From Desmodus rotundus (Eukaryota > Chordata > Mammalia > Chiroptera > Phyllostomidae), in contig NC_071390.1 of the NCBI RefSeq assembly GCF_022682495.2, positions 151,628,583-151,692,582 on the forward strand: a stretch of 64,000 bases of DNA. Direction: 5' to 3'. The translations under genes were made by a program, and so were the position numbers. Below the pieces are notes generated by a model that was not told the DNA's origin, ran no database searches, and was given only the letters and a program-made list of their open reading frames with translations. Shown here piece after piece: positions 22,576-35,114 of this stretch. Within the stretch, counting starts at the first letter, position 1. Each line of letters starts with the position of its first letter.

Positions 22576-25515
22576 GACTCTTTTGAGGTAAGGATGGCAG
22601 GCAAGCTTGCAGGCAAATCGTCCTTTCCATTTCATAATAGAAAGTAGAAGATTAAGACAAATTTCCAAATTTCTGTCTCGGTTTACTTACCAACTTATTT
22701 AAACAATACAGGAGAGAACTTCTGAACTTTTAAAAGAGTACATGTAAAGAAAACATTCAGAGAGAATTAACTTTGAAATATCTAGGTTATGTTTTCTGGA
22801 AAACACATTTTCCCTGCGAGCTTTTCACTTTTTTAAAAACACATCGTCTTATGTGTACACATTGCCGAGACATTTCTTGAATTGTGAACTGCCCCTTGAT
22901 AACCTTGGGAACTGGGATGGGCTTTCATTTCTGTGTAAAATCACTGTGTTGCCTAGTACCTTCCTAGTACCCAATAAATGTGTTGTCTTAGGTCTTTAGA
23001 CAGAAAAAAGATAATGTTCTATAGACTTACTGAGAGATTTACTTTATTTTTTACACCTTTCTAAACAAGTTAAACAAAAGTAGAGCAATTGGTTCAGTGA
23101 TTGGGGGAATTATGTTAACCTTTTTGTTTTGTGTAGAAAATGTGATTTAATTGTTATAATTATATCTGTTCCACAGATACCTTTTGTGACAGTGATAGCT
23201 TATTGTCACAATTATGAGAAGTAGGTTTAATCTGTCAACATCATCTGTTGAAAACCCATTTGTTTAAGGAGTATCATAGGAAGATAAAGTAGAAACGGAT
23301 GGCAGTCATTACTCTCAGAAGTATACAGTTTAATGGGAAGGTACAAAATATCAGCCATTAGAAAAAGATGGTGTCTCTTAGTGCAGTGACAGGTGCAGAG
23401 GAGCTGCGACACAGGGTCGATGCCAACATGTTAGACAGAAACCTAGGTGAGGTTGAAAAGTTTCCATTGCTTTGTATAATCGGCGACCATCAGCTTGTTC
23501 CATGTATCTTTGGGCCTGTTCCTGCTTGTTTGGTGTATTCATTTATTTTGTGTCTTCTTAAAAGATCTTATATATAAGTGAGGAACATTTTACATATTTT
23601 TAAATACATTAAAAAGTGAAGTATATTTGGGGGTTGGCTGGGTGTATGTTCTCTGCTTGAACTATTTTTATCTATAAAATATTAGGGGGGGCAGAGCATG
23701 TGCTCTGTATTTCAACTACTGTTAGCTCACCAGAGGGATGATCCCAGCTGAAACGTCACCTTGTTTGCAAGCTTTACTTCGAACCACAAGTGACAGCCTT
23801 TCTGCTCCCGTAAAGCCCGTCGCAGCACAAGCCGTGCTCTGACCTGCAGTGTGGTTGTGTGTGTGTGTTTCTTCATTAGGTTGTGGACTTGGGTGAAGAC
23901 CATTCACCAAAATTGGAGGCCCTCCCTCCCCACCCCGCCTTCTACTGTTGTCTGAAGTACTTGAGCAGTTTTATTAGACCATTAGTATTTTATCAAAACT
24001 GTAAGCTGTATAGAAGTTTAAAATTTGGGGGGGGTAGGGAGAAGGTATGTTTGTTTAAAGGAAAAATCATCATTTTTCCTTACCACCAAAGTATCACATG
24101 CATTAAAAAATATTAAAATGAAAGAAATGTATACTTTATAAATTAAAAGTACTCCCATAATACTACCCTTATCACATTATAACTATTGGTTATGGTTTGG
24201 TGTTTATCATACTTGAAAATTTTAATAAGTAAGTTGTGTTTACTGAGAATAGAAAAAGGTAATCAATTTTTATACACTTACTGTAAATTTTTCCAGGCTC
24301 AGTAATTCTGTCTACTTCTAACCTTTTCTTGAATTATAAAGCTACCACCCGTATGTTTGTATTCTAAAATAGACTTCATAATCATTTCAAAAATTATTCA
24401 AAACCTGTGTCCCCAGACAGTTTATCTGCCTTTACCCTGAAATACATTTGGAGTATATACTGTAAACATAATCTCTTCTCATTTCTTGATTTTTCTCATC
24501 TCTAGAAAGCATTTAAATGACTTTGAAACTGCCAACAGGCACTTCTCATGGTGGCCAGAGAAGGAGTGTACAGAGGCTTTACCCTAACAGGAAGTTGCTC
24601 ATAAAAAGGGAGCTACAATTTAGGCATGAACTAGGCGATAAGATTCTATTGTTTAAAGGCTTCATAAGGCCGGCCCAGAGGGGGAAAAGGTTTCCCAAAG
24701 CAAGCAGCAGGTTGGCCTTATTAGCTGAGAAATCTCCAGTGAGCGCATTTTTATTGAGCATTGCACCTACTTTGTGCCCCCCTAGACACCGAAGATAAGG
24801 TTAAGCCTGTCTCTACCAGGAGTTATGAGCTCCTCTGAGTAGGGTTCGGAAATAGTCATGATGGTACACGTGGATTAAAGGCAGTGAAAACAAAGGGCCA
24901 TTTAGGTGAATTTATCATTCACTCTTGTCTATTCTTGTAAATAGATTCATCCAAAGTATCCTAACAAACAAACCTGGTCATTCTTCCCTAGGAGGTGCGT
25001 TGGGGTCCCCAGAGCCTGTTACATGAAACATGTGAGCAGGTTTTTTTTTTTAAACCCTGCTATTCCCATGTGGCAGAATATTTCTGGAATTGTACTGACA
25101 CTGGTGTGTTTTCCATATACCCTACCGGGGTCATCCATTTCAAAGACTGCCATTGCGATACTATATTTGCCTTCTAGCAGGTCACTCAGAATTTTCTGAT
25201 AGAATAGTGACACATTCTTTTAAACTCAAAAATAGTATAATAGATGTCTTTATCGAGATTTTTTCATGTTATGACAATAATTATTTTGAAAAATCACGTA
25301 TTAAAGTACAGCGTGAAGTGTTTCTAACTTTTACAAAATGGACCCCCCTGGCCCCGCCGTGCGTGTTGCTTGATTTTGTGTTTGTGGGGAGAGGGCTGGG
25401 TTGTTCAGAAAGGGGCCTTGTGGTGAGGGAGTCCGCTAGGCCAGGAAGATGTTCTCAGGTCGGTACATCCTGTGGAGCTGGACCGTAGTGTCACAGTTAC
25501 GAATTTGTTAAGTTT
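22576..25515. other. No gene seen; intron-like DNA
   Basis: No exon supported. Short simple repeats only: a GT tract near 23850-23866 and G-runs near 23685 and 24027. The 93-codon frame at 24517 and the 111-codon frame at 25153 lack family motifs and splice context. Confidence 0.45.
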
Positions 25516-25519
25516 TGTG

Positions 25520-25800
25520 AAGAATTAAAGTTTTACAGTAACAGCTTTACTGAGGTGTAACTTAGAGGCCGTACAACTCACCTGTTTAAAGTGCACACTA
25601 TTTAGTGGTTTTACTGTGCTCCAGAGTTTTGCACCGCCACCAGCAGCATGAATTTTAGAACTTTTTCATTACCCCGTCAGACCCCCATGCCACCCCCACC
25701 CCGGGCCTGGGCGACCGCTGCTCTGCCTCTCCGCCCGTATACGCCTGCCTGCTCTGGTCTGGACGTTTCACAGAAATGAAAAACTACACTTTAATAGATG
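25520..25800 (-). repeat. Old L1 (L1M-type) 3' region, antisense
   Basis: The order 'agctttactgaggtgtaac', 'tgtttaaagtgcacactattt', 'agttttgcaccgccaccagc' and 'ttagaactttttcattacccc' is the antisense 3'UTR layout of L1M elements. The same layout recurs, better preserved, at 54015-54650. Confidence 0.75.
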
Positions 25801-26530
25801 AGCCTTCCTGTATAAATCGGTTCCTCCTCGTGCATGCGTATTGATCCTGGGAGTAGAGAGGGTCTTTCGTGGTGTGTGTAGCTCCAGGTTTAGAAAGATT
25901 TTCTTTAAAAGGGAATTTACCTAAATACTTATTCTACCTAAGCCTGGAGAATAATGGGAAAAGAGATTTTTTTCCATCCTATGAATGTCTTAAGACTCAT
26001 TTTGGTAACACTTCTTTATATTCATTTAATCATTTGGTGACTCTTCAAGTAAACGATTTATGTCTTGAGTTCGACATACTGGACTTAAATAAAGGACAGT
26101 GCTTTGAAAGAAGTCAAGTACTTTAATAAGTTCTAATCATTGCTTAATATAATGTGGTGTTTACTTCATTGGTTCGAAATATTGTGTTGTGCAACACACC
26201 ATTTATTTGATTAAAAAATAATGCTTCCTGGGTTGATTAAGATGAACTTTTATGTGTCCCTGCACAATGCCGGTGACCTTGTAGGCACTTACATGTTTGT
26301 TGATAGCTTGATTGCTGTTATCATAGATACTGTCATCAGCCCCACTGGTCCTTATTTTCCATCTCCTAATAATCAGGGCAGCTGAATTTATTGAGCGCTT
26401 ACTAAATGTCGTGATACATACTTTATAGGTACTATCTTTGAAGGTAAAATAATTTTTTTGAAAATTTTCTGTAATTATTTCCATTGATTGTAGTTTTATA
26501 GGCTTCTGATCATTTCTTTGTCTTTTTAAA
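25801..26530. other. No gene seen
   Basis: AT-rich intron-like sequence. Frames at 25869-26126 (+) and 26203-26484 (-) have no family signature. Confidence 0.45.
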
Positions 26531-26532
26531 AT

Positions 26533-26741
26533 TTTTTTAAAAAGATTTTACTTATTTATTTTTAGAGAGGGGGAAGGGAGGGAGGAAGAGAGGAAGACCA
26601 AGATCAATGTGTGGCTGCTTCTTGAGCACCCCCTACTGGAGACCTGGCCCACAGCCCAGGCATGTGCTCCAACTGGGAATCAAACCAGTGACTCTGGTTC
26701 TCAGGCCGGAGCTCAATCCACTGAGCCACACCAGCCAGGGC
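26533..26741 (-). mobile_element. VES-type SINE
   Basis: Minus-strand copy: AAAGATTTTACTTATTTATT tail complement, GAGAGGGGGAAGGGAGGGAG purines, the B-box complement 'gggaatcaaaccagtgactc' and the head complement ending CCAGCCAGGGC at 26741. It lies only 70 bases upstream of the candidate exon at 26811, so its A-tail complement is close to that exon's polypyrimidine tract. Confidence 0.92.
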
Positions 26742-26810
26742 GAATTATGCTGTCCATTATACTGGCAAAAAAAAAAATTAACATTGATGGTTCTGTTTGT
26801 GTCTTTGCAG

Positions 26811-26876
26811 AAGAGCCTGTAGCCATTAATCTGCTCAGTCAGCAATATACAGACCACCGTATTTTGTTCATTGTTG
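26811..26876 (+). other. Candidate 66-nt internal exon, gene unknown
   Basis: A splice-acceptor-like tract (TCTGTTTGTGTCTTTGCAG) precedes 26811 and a donor (TTG|GTAAAA) follows 26876. Only one frame is open: two leading bases, then 21 codons giving EPVAINLLSQQYTDHRILFI, then one leftover base. The length is a multiple of three, so inclusion would not disturb frame. I do not recognise the peptide. Joined directly to the candidate exon at 56688 it gives a continuous frame ending in TAA just before that exon's donor. It could be a chance acceptor/donor pair. Confidence 0.28.
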
Positions 26877-26879
26877 GTA

Positions 26880-28140
26880 AAATCATTCCTTTCTAAATTA
26901 TGTGTGTTTTTCGGGTTGACTTGCTTATTACTTTACCATTAGTGGTGTGCCTTTGTTTGCTCTCATCACACCTGTCTGTAGAAGTTTCCTTGCCTTTCTA
27001 ACTTAATATTTGCAGTGTGCTGTGAGACTAGAACCCATAACCACACTGTTGAACTGTGGATAAAAATGATAGAAGGCTCCGAGTGGGGAACGGGAACCAA
27101 GGACTTCTTGAGCGTGGAGCTTTAGTGCTAGGACCTTATTATGTTGGTTTTTACTGCTTGGAGGGCTCTTGCTTCTTTTCTGGTTTTGGACTATGTTTCA
27201 GGCAGGTGATATTTCTGGATAGCAGAAGGTGGTGTAGCAGAATGGTGTAGATGTCTAAATTCCTCTGAGTAATGGACCTCTTAATTCTGTTTTATGTCTA
27301 ACTCAAGTGGATGGAGAATAATTATTTTTTGCATGTCTTGACACTCTACTTCTTGCAAGACCCATCACAACCACAAGCTTGTGCACCAGGATACTTGTTG
27401 TAAAACAAAACCTAATATAATTAATGCCACGAGCAGAGATTAGAGGCCTTAAAGAACTGTGAGGATGTATGTAAAATGCCACATGTGCCCATTTTCTAGA
27501 TAATTTATATTTAAACTGGATCTGTTGGTAATTGACCTACTTTCTTTGAGGTAAAATTATCTTCATAGGTGACCTTTTCTGTTTGTGTTGATGACAACTT
27601 AGACCAGTGTCTTATATTTAATACCGAACCCTCCATATACATTCAGTAAATACTGGTGAGAGTTTTAGTTGTAGATTTCTTTATGGTTGTTTCACCTTTT
27701 CCTGTTGTGGAGTTCAGAATCATCTTTGTGAGCGGGAATGGCCTTAGGAATAAGCTAATATAGCTCTCACATTTTGTAGATGAGAATGAGATTGTGATTT
27801 GTTTATTAAACTGTGGACAGCACTGAGTTCTCTTCCATTCCCAGCCCAGTGTTTTTCCTGTTCTAGCATATGCTTACCCAAGTAAAAAGTTGAAGGGATG
27901 GGTAGATAGACTCTTAGACATACGTAGCCTCTATAACAGAGGTCTGTACAGATTTTATGTTATTCCTGGCAGTGTCTGCATTCTTAATATGTGTAAGTTT
28001 GTTGTAAACTATATACTACATGTTAGGTACATAATAAGAAATTAAAAAAAATAAAGATGAAAAACATTTTAAAAGGCATTATTTCCATGCTTTTGATTTT
28101 ACTTAAAACATTAGTAATTTTTAAAATAAGTATGATTGAA
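26880..28140. other. No gene seen; intron-like DNA
   Basis: No exon or named repeat supported. A-rich tracts near 28040-28060 only. Confidence 0.45.
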
Positions 28141-28144
28141 TGTC

Positions 28145-29410
28145 ATTGCTTAAAAAATCTTTTATTTTGAAATAATTAGATTCACGGGAAGTTGCAAAAA
28201 ATAGAACAGGGAGTTCTGTGTAACCTTCATTCAGCACCACCCAGTTTTAATACCTTACATAATAATATAACAACGTATAACATAACATAACATTACATTA
28301 CATTACATAACACCAGGAAACTGACTTTGGTACAATACTGGTAAGTAGCCATATTCAGATTTCCTGGTTTTTAATGCACGCACTCATGTGTGTGTGTGTA
28401 CGTCCGTCTGTGCAGTTTGACAACATTTCGTGTGTGGATTCATGTAACCACTGCAACAACCAGGATACAGTACTGTTCCGTCACTGCCAAGAAACGCCCC
28501 ATGCAGCTCAAGGTCCTCTCCTTCCCCCATCCCCATCATCCCTGTTTCCTGGCAACCACTAATTTGTTCTCCATCTCTGTGATTGTGTCATTTTGAGAAT
28601 TTTACATAAAGGGAATCATATCATATGTAACCTTTTGAATCCCTCAGCGTAATGCCCTAGAAAACCACCCAAGTTGTCGAATATGTCAGTAGTTCATTTC
28701 TTCTTACTGCTAAGCAGTATTCGTTGTATGGATGTACACAGTACACAGTCTGAGTATTCACCTGATGAAGGACACAGGAGTTGTGTCCAGTTTGGGGCTG
28801 TTGTGAATAAAGGTGTATAGGTTTTTGTGAACAAAAGCTTTCATTTCTCCTGGGTCACTTCCCGAGAGTGGAATTGCTGGGTTACACTGTGCGCATGTTT
28901 AGTCTGACAGGACCCTGGAGGACTCTTCCAGAGTGGCTGGAGGTTCCCACTGCCAGTGCAGGGGAGATCCGGTTTCTCCATCTGCTTGCCGGAATTTGGT
29001 ATTTTCACTGTTTTAAAATTTTTAGTCATTCTCATAGTTGTATAGTGATATCTCATTGTGTTTCAAATTTGTTTTTCCTTACTGGGCACATTAATTGTTT
29101 CCCTAATGAGCAGATTGGATTGCTTTTCGTTGTTCAGTTTCGAGGTTCTTTACATATTCTATTTAAAAGTCCCTTGTCTGACAGATAGTTGGTAACGTTT
29201 TTTCTTCCATCTGCAGCTCGTGTTTTCATCCTGTAACAGGGTCTTTTATAGAGCAGGAAAGTTTTAAATTTTCATGCACTGGATTTAATACTTTTTTTCT
29301 TTGATGATTCTTTTGGTGTCTTGTCTGTGGACCTTTCACCTAGTCCTAGGTCCCAAAGATTTTTTTCCTAAAAGTTTTATAATTTTTCATTTTACAAGAT
29401 AATCACTTTG
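28145..29410 (-). repeat. Long old L1 (L1M-type) 3' part, antisense
   Basis: Runs from the 3'UTR ('agattcacgggaagttgcaaaa', 'tttcctggcaaccactaattt') into the C-terminal part of ORF2 ('gtggaattgctgggttacac', 'ggtttctccatctgcttgcc') and on to 'cttttggtgtcttgtctgtgg'. On the minus strand the frame at 28841-29056 is ORF2 text broken by stops. About 1.2 kb of an ancient insertion, non-coding. Confidence 0.8.
28271..28312. repeat. Pentanucleotide repeat (ATAAC/ATTAC)n
   Basis: Consecutive ATAAC then ATTAC units (cataacataacattacatta...) inside the L1M 3'UTR. The switch from one unit to the other suggests a point change spread by slippage. Confidence 0.85.
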
Positions 29411-30355
29411 TTAAAGTTTTTGGCAAAACACTGGCATTGGTAACGGGCAGTTGCCGGTTCCCCCATTTGCTTGTTGCTTGCTTGTATTTTGCTTTACTAA
29501 TATTATGTCTAATATGCCCTTTTTTTGCAAAAATCTTGAAAAAATTCATTAGTGAGTGATATAATGCTAATGAGATCTGCTAATATACTTCATTGGGCCC
29601 AAGTTAGCTGCAGGACGTTGTCTGATGCTGAAAGTGAACAAGCAAAGGAGGAAATCATAAATGTCCCCTCCAGAGGGTGAAACTGCCACCTTTCCTTTAG
29701 GACACACTGTGCGTATTCAGTGTCACAAACAGAAGCCTTTCTGAGTATTTTAAGCTAGGAGAGATTTAATAAAATTATTAGGTGCTTACATAATTGGTAA
29801 CAGGGACTAAGAGCAGGTTTTAGGGTGGCAATACGCAGGTCACCCACACAGGGAGTTCAGTGGGCACCTTTAGGGCTGTGCTGGAATCTAGAGTTCCTGC
29901 CACCTCTGCTGCACTTGCCTCCAGGTGTCCTGGAGGCTGCAGAACAGGAATAGGATCAGTCGCATCAGGAGCCTCTGCTTCTGCCCCTACGGTCCCCCAA
30001 GGAGCTGGAGAGTGGACACTGGATTGATGCCGTGGAGAAATCTTGTCTTTCCACAACTGTGCTTGCCCTGCAAACAAATAAAAGAGTGCTTTTCAAATGC
30101 CCATAGGTGATGGGAGGTCGCGGGAGCCAGTCTGTGGCATCTGCACACTTCACATGAATGCCCCAAGCCTGAAGCTGCCTGATGCAGGACCAAGAGAGGG
30201 TGCTGTTGTCAGCTTCACATACTGAGTATTTACAAAGCTCACATTTCAAATTTAAGATAACACATATGAATAATCTTCCAATATTTTCTTTTCACCCTGC
30301 CTTTCAAGGATGTATGTATTCCAATCTGAACATAATACATTTTGAATGATTAAGT
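29411..30355. other. No gene seen; possible degraded LTR
   Basis: 29740-30080 has the composition of an old LTR or polyadenylated repeat ('gagatttaataaaattattagg', then G+C-rich text), but I cannot assign a family. Overlapping open frames on both strands at 29820-30250 are not supported as genes. Confidence 0.35.
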
Positions 30356-30557
30356 CAGGGGTGTCAAACTCATTTTCACAATAGCCTTGAGGTTGCCTTC
30401 AAAAGGCCTAGTGTAATGTTAGGACTGTATAAATGTAATTATTCCTTAACAGTTAAGGGAGAGGCCGGCGCTTCCACCGGGTGGAAACAAGGTACTGGGC
30501 TGGATAAAACAAGGTGGAGGGCTGGATTCGGCCCTCGGGCCTTGTGTTTGCCACCTG
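30356..30557 (+). mobile_element. Short non-autonomous hAT-like element with CpG-rich core
   Basis: Starts CAGGGGTGTCAAACTC and ends GTTTGCCACCTG, imperfect terminal inverted repeats of about 12-14 bases. Interior phrases 'ggactgtataaatgtaatta' and 'ggattcggccctcgggcctt' resemble a bat-abundant family I have seen in this form but cannot name. A clear 8-bp target duplication could not be confirmed. No coding capacity. Confidence 0.6.
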
Positions 30558-31940
30558 TAATTTAAGTAGTAGAAGCAGAGTAGGTCTGGTATGATTTTTT
30601 GCCCCTAAATATTCAAAATTTACCTTCATATCTCCCAATCTCTGAAACCATATCTTTTCCTTTATAAACATATACAAGTATAAAATGTCACTGTTTTGGG
30701 AAACACTCGTTAAGTTCAGTCAACATTATTCTTCCCTGACTATTGGGACTTGAGCCTTCTAACACCTGTTTTCCCAGCTTTCCCTGGAGAATAATGTGAG
30801 AGAAGTGGATTTCCTCTTAGAACTGTGTTTCGTTGCCAGGGACTCCACAGCCATCAGTCACCACTACTTTGGTGCCTACTTGTCAAAAAATAAAGTTTGT
30901 TGCATACTTTGGATTTTTTTCCCTGGGTGTAGCAAAGTTTGGAACAGAACCCAAAATAAGACATACAGATATCCTTGCAGACTGGCATTATGTGATCTGT
31001 GTTGGCAATTGATTTAAAATGCAATAAAATAAGTTGTATGAAAAATTGTCAGTATGTGTTCATGTGCCTTTTTACAGTGAGAGGCCCACCGGTTCATGAG
31101 ATTCTCAAAGCAGAGGCCGTAGTCCAGGGAAGATTAAAAATGGCCACCCTGGAGGTACAAGTTCAGTCTCAGCATTTGACAACCACTTAAACCAAGGCTT
31201 CTGCTGTAACCACAGGCCCATTCCCTGACCTCCACTCTGTGTCTGTAGCCTCTTTCAGGACATACAAAGGCAATTATTGTTACCCAAGGGTTTAGGGAAA
31301 GGTCAAGGAACTTCATAAGAAATCATTCTTATATGAAAAGGGATACCTGGAAATCAATCACATCACCTCAACAATTATTAAAAATGATACATTCCAAAAT
31401 GGTTGATGGGATCCTGAAAGATAATGGTTTATATGTGTCAAGACGTTAAAATGTTGATAAACTCTAATCCAATATATTACACCTTGGGAAATTTATCTGA
31501 ATGCTTAAAATAGTTTAAAAATACATGTTCAAATCTGGAACCTAAAATTGTACAGTTTAAGAAAAAACCTACGAATTTAAATTCTGTAGTTCATCCAAAA
31601 TTGGTAAGAAAGGGTTCAGAGATACATAAGCGCGTTGGATTTTCACATCTAGTATGTCACCTTTTCACATAGTGTTAGCCTTGTTTCTTAACATATGAGC
31701 TCTCCTCATATACCAGAGCCTAAATGGCATGTAGCATGGTGTGTAGAGATTTAAAAACTTTTCTTTAAACAGAATCATGCACAGAGATCTCAAATATAAA
31801 GTGATGAGAAGAGAGATGGTTTGGGTTGAATTAGGTGGCAGGAAAAAGCCTTACTTTTTGTATATTTCCCTTCACGCTGACACGCACACGCACACGCATT
31901 ACATATACATGATGTTTATGGGCCGGTGGGGGTGGTGCTG
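30558..31940. other. No gene seen; intron-like DNA
   Basis: No exon or named repeat supported. A short (CACACG) tract occurs near 31880. Confidence 0.45.
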
Positions 31941-31944
31941 TCTG

Positions 31945-32130
31945 AGTCCTGGTTCTACTGGTTCAGCTCCAGAAACCTTTATAGTAGTATCTCCTGTAAG
32001 CCCAGCAGTTTGGGTTAAGTCATTTAAAGTCTCTAAAAGTGCCATGGGTAGCCTCAGATTCCTCATGTATAAAATGAATAAACAGGGATTTCCCTTACAG
32101 AAATGTTGTAAGGATTAAATAAAAAGATAG
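31945..32130 (+). repeat. MIR fragment, sense
   Basis: Typical MIR order: 'gagtcctggttctactgg', 'ttgggttaagtcatttaaag', 'tcagattcctcatgtataaaatg', 'gttgtaaggattaaat'. This is an ancient tRNA-derived SINE fossil shared by mammals. Confidence 0.75.
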
Positions 32131-32151
32131 AAATGAAACATGAACTAGGGA

Positions 32152-32660
32152 TTGTGGAAGGCAGAATAGCAGCCTCCCCAAATACGTGCACATCTTAACC
32201 CCTGGAGCCTGCAAAGCCTGTGTCACACAGCAGGTGGGACTGTAGGCTTCAGATGAAATGAAGATTGCTGATCAGCTAAGTTTAGGAGAGTATCCCGAAT
32301 TAATCAGGTGGGCCTAATATAGTCACAAGGGTCTTCAAAAGAAGAAGCAGGAGGCAGAAGAGGCAGAACCAGAGAGCGGGCTTCATGAGAGGGAGTCAAC
32401 CGGTCCTTGCTAGTTTTGAAGAGAGAATGGGCTAAGAAATGCGGGCAGCCTCTGTCAACCCATAAAGGCAAGAAAATGGATTCTCCTTAGAGCTCCCAGA
32501 AAGGAATGTAGATCTGCCGGCACTTCCACTATCTCCCGGTGAGAACTATTGTGGACTTCTGACGTCCAGAACTGTAAGATAACACATTTGTTTTGTGTTA
32601 AGCCACTCACTAAGGTTGTGGTAGTTTGTCGCCACAGCAACAGGAAACTGATGTAGTACT
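32152..32660 (+). repeat. Old mammalian LTR-type repeat (probable ERVL-MaLR class)
   Basis: Starts 'ggattgtggaaggcagaata' and ends 'caacaggaaactgatgta'. Internal phrases 'aggtgggcctaatatagtcac', 'acttctgacgtccagaactg' and 'gttaagccactcactaagg' belong to a very common mammalian interspersed repeat. I assign it to LTR/MaLR type from memory of its look; the subfamily is not determined. Non-coding. Confidence 0.55.
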
Positions 32661-34385
32661 TAGGGAATACTATTAGGAGCTAAACCAACATTCCTTTCTT
32701 CACACAGTCTGCTGAATGTAACCGGGGTCTACTTTAACGTATCTTCTTACCTGGTTTTCCCTTTGTAGAAAAAAAGATGGCCTTTCCTTCTTGTCACTTG
32801 AGCCCTAGCATCTTACTCTCCACGTTTCCCTTCACCTTTCGTATCTTCATTTCTTTCCTGCCTAAACTTTGCCCACCACCTTAAAATACGCAACCGGCTG
32901 CCTCATCTTGGGGAATCCCTTTGTCTCTTAACGTGCTCTCTCCCCTGCTTGAACCTGCGCTCCCTTAGTTATCACACTTCAGTCACCCTACAGAAACAGG
33001 GTCCTAAAGTGTCTTCAGGTCTATCAGATACTTTTTACTTTAAATTCTTTATAGGTTTATACATAGTATATGAAAATATATGAATTACCTTTTTTTATAA
33101 GCACTATACTGTGTTGGCTGTGATGAAGTTAGAAAAGAATGAGCCCTCTGTCTCCTCAGGGTTCTATGGCAGACAATAAGTAAGTGATCAGTTAGCAAGC
33201 AATAAACACCAAGCATCAGACGACTGTCAAAGCTAGAAGCAGACAGAAGCAGGTACCATGGAAAGGGCAAAGTAGAGAGAGGCTATCTTAAACTGGAACA
33301 ACCTGTGAAAGCTTTGTAAAAGAATTGTGGACTAGGAATATGCTCTTAAAGGGATTAGGGAAATTGGTTTTAATATGCTGTTAGAAACAAATTAGTTTAC
33401 TAGTTTATTTTCTTTTGTAAACACATGCGTAACACTATTTCCTATTGAACTTTATGTGGTTGAGGAGAAACTTGTCAATTTACAGTAAACTGACAACACA
33501 TTTTCGTCTTGATAATCTGAAGTGTAACATGAGATACTGTTTTTGCATGTTTTGCCTTGAGTGGTACGTAATGCTTTTTTTTTCATAGTATTATATTTTA
33601 ATGTTGCTGAAAACCTCAGAATATGATTTGAACCCTATTATCATCTAATCTGAGTTCATTGCATTTTCTGTGCTAAAAACATTAACTGTGATTACATTTG
33701 TAAAGGAAAGTATTATACATGGGCTTAGTGAAGACAATAATGTTAGACCAACCCTACTTCTTTTTAGATAGGGTTATTAGACTGTGGGTTAAGAGAATTC
33801 AAAAGATACTGTATAATTGGATTTTAGCCAGATATTTAGTAACAGTTTTCTCTGTTAACCAGGGAGAAAGGGGATCTGGATGACATAAAATTATGGTTTG
33901 AGTAGCACCTCCAAAAATTAGTGAAAAAAGAATTGAGGACTGACTACTGGAGAAATATTTCTAGTCACATACTGAAGGTCACTACCCATATTTTTGTAAT
34001 GATGTGAATGGAAACATTGATAGTATGCTGATTGAACTTTTGGATGAAATTAATTTTCAAAGGTTAACTTGAAAATGATATCTCTGACTGAAATGGTGGC
34101 CCAAGGCTAACATGATTACTTGATGGAGTTCGAGGTGCATGGGGGTCAGAAAACAGCTGTATAGTCAGTTACAGGGGTGAGGAAGATGTGTTTGAGAACA
34201 AGCAACTTAGGGACTCGAACTACTGTAATACACTCAGTATGGATATGAAACGTAACATGACCACCAGAATGTCTTCATAGAACCATAGCCTGGACCAGCA
34301 GGAGGAGGAAGTTCAGACAAGGACAGGTGTTAGTCTTGACTTGATTCTGTACTGTCTAGACTGCAGGTGGAGTATTGTATTCTGG
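32661..34385. other. No gene seen; intron-like DNA
   Basis: AT-rich, no supported exon. 33090-33290 may contain an L2 antisense scrap but is too diverged to claim. Confidence 0.4.
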
Positions 34386-34389
34386 TTGT

Positions 34390-35095
34390 CACATTTAAAA
34401 ATGAGTCGGAGAACAAAGTAAGTGTTGGCAAGGATGTGGAGCAATTAGGACGCTCGCGTGTTGGCCTGTAGGAATGTGGAATGATGCCACTACTGGGGAA
34501 AACAGTTTGGCAGTTCCTCAAACAGTTAATCCAAGAATTACAGTATGACCAAATATTACACATCTACATATGTACCCCAAAGAATTGGGGATAGGTATTC
34601 AAACAGATACTGGTGCACGAATGTTCATAGCCGTACTTGCCTAGCAGTTTACATTCGCCCAAAGGTGGAAACAGCACAAATGCACACCAGTTGATGAATG
34701 GATAGCCAAAAGGTGGTAGAGCCCGACAATGGCATGTTGTTCAGACATAAAAATGAATGAAGCACTGATAAATGCTGCAAAATGTGCGAACCTTAAAGCA
34801 TTGCGCCAGGCGAAGGAAGCTGAACACAAAGGATCACATGTTTTATGATCCCATTTACATGAAGTATCCAGGACGGGTAACTCCACAGAGACGTGAATCT
34901 GATTAGTGGTTGCCAGGGACACGAGGAATGGGCAGTGGCTGCTCAATGGTGTGGGTTTCCTTTGGAGGGGAGGTGCTGAGAATGGCTTGGAACTAGATGA
35001 AGGTGTTGCCTGCAAAACATCTTGAATATATTAAATTGTACAGTTTAAAGTGGTTAATTTTTGTGTATGTGGATTTTGTCTTAATTGAAAAACAT
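34390..35095 (+). repeat. Old L1 ORF2 C-terminal end and 3'UTR, sense
   Basis: The order is the standard L1M 3' layout: 'ggcaaggatgtggagcaatt', 'gttgatgaatggatagcc', 'ctgattagtggttgccaggg', then 'aaattgtacagtttaaagtgg'. Frames are interrupted. The reverse-strand frame 34641-35015 is a shadow. Confidence 0.85.
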
Positions 35096-35114
35096 AGTAT
35101 ATATAAATCAATTG

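Noticed and set aside
23227..25488. Several 60-111 codon open frames as small genes
   Set aside because: No conserved motifs, no promoter, no consistent splice context; lengths are within chance expectation for AT-rich DNA.
28261..28320. CRISPR-like short direct repeats
   Set aside because: Pentamer units are contiguous without spacers, a simple microsatellite in a mammalian genome.
32152..32660. Possible exon cluster because of open text and splice-like sites
   Set aside because: The sequence follows a very common mammalian interspersed repeat from end to end.
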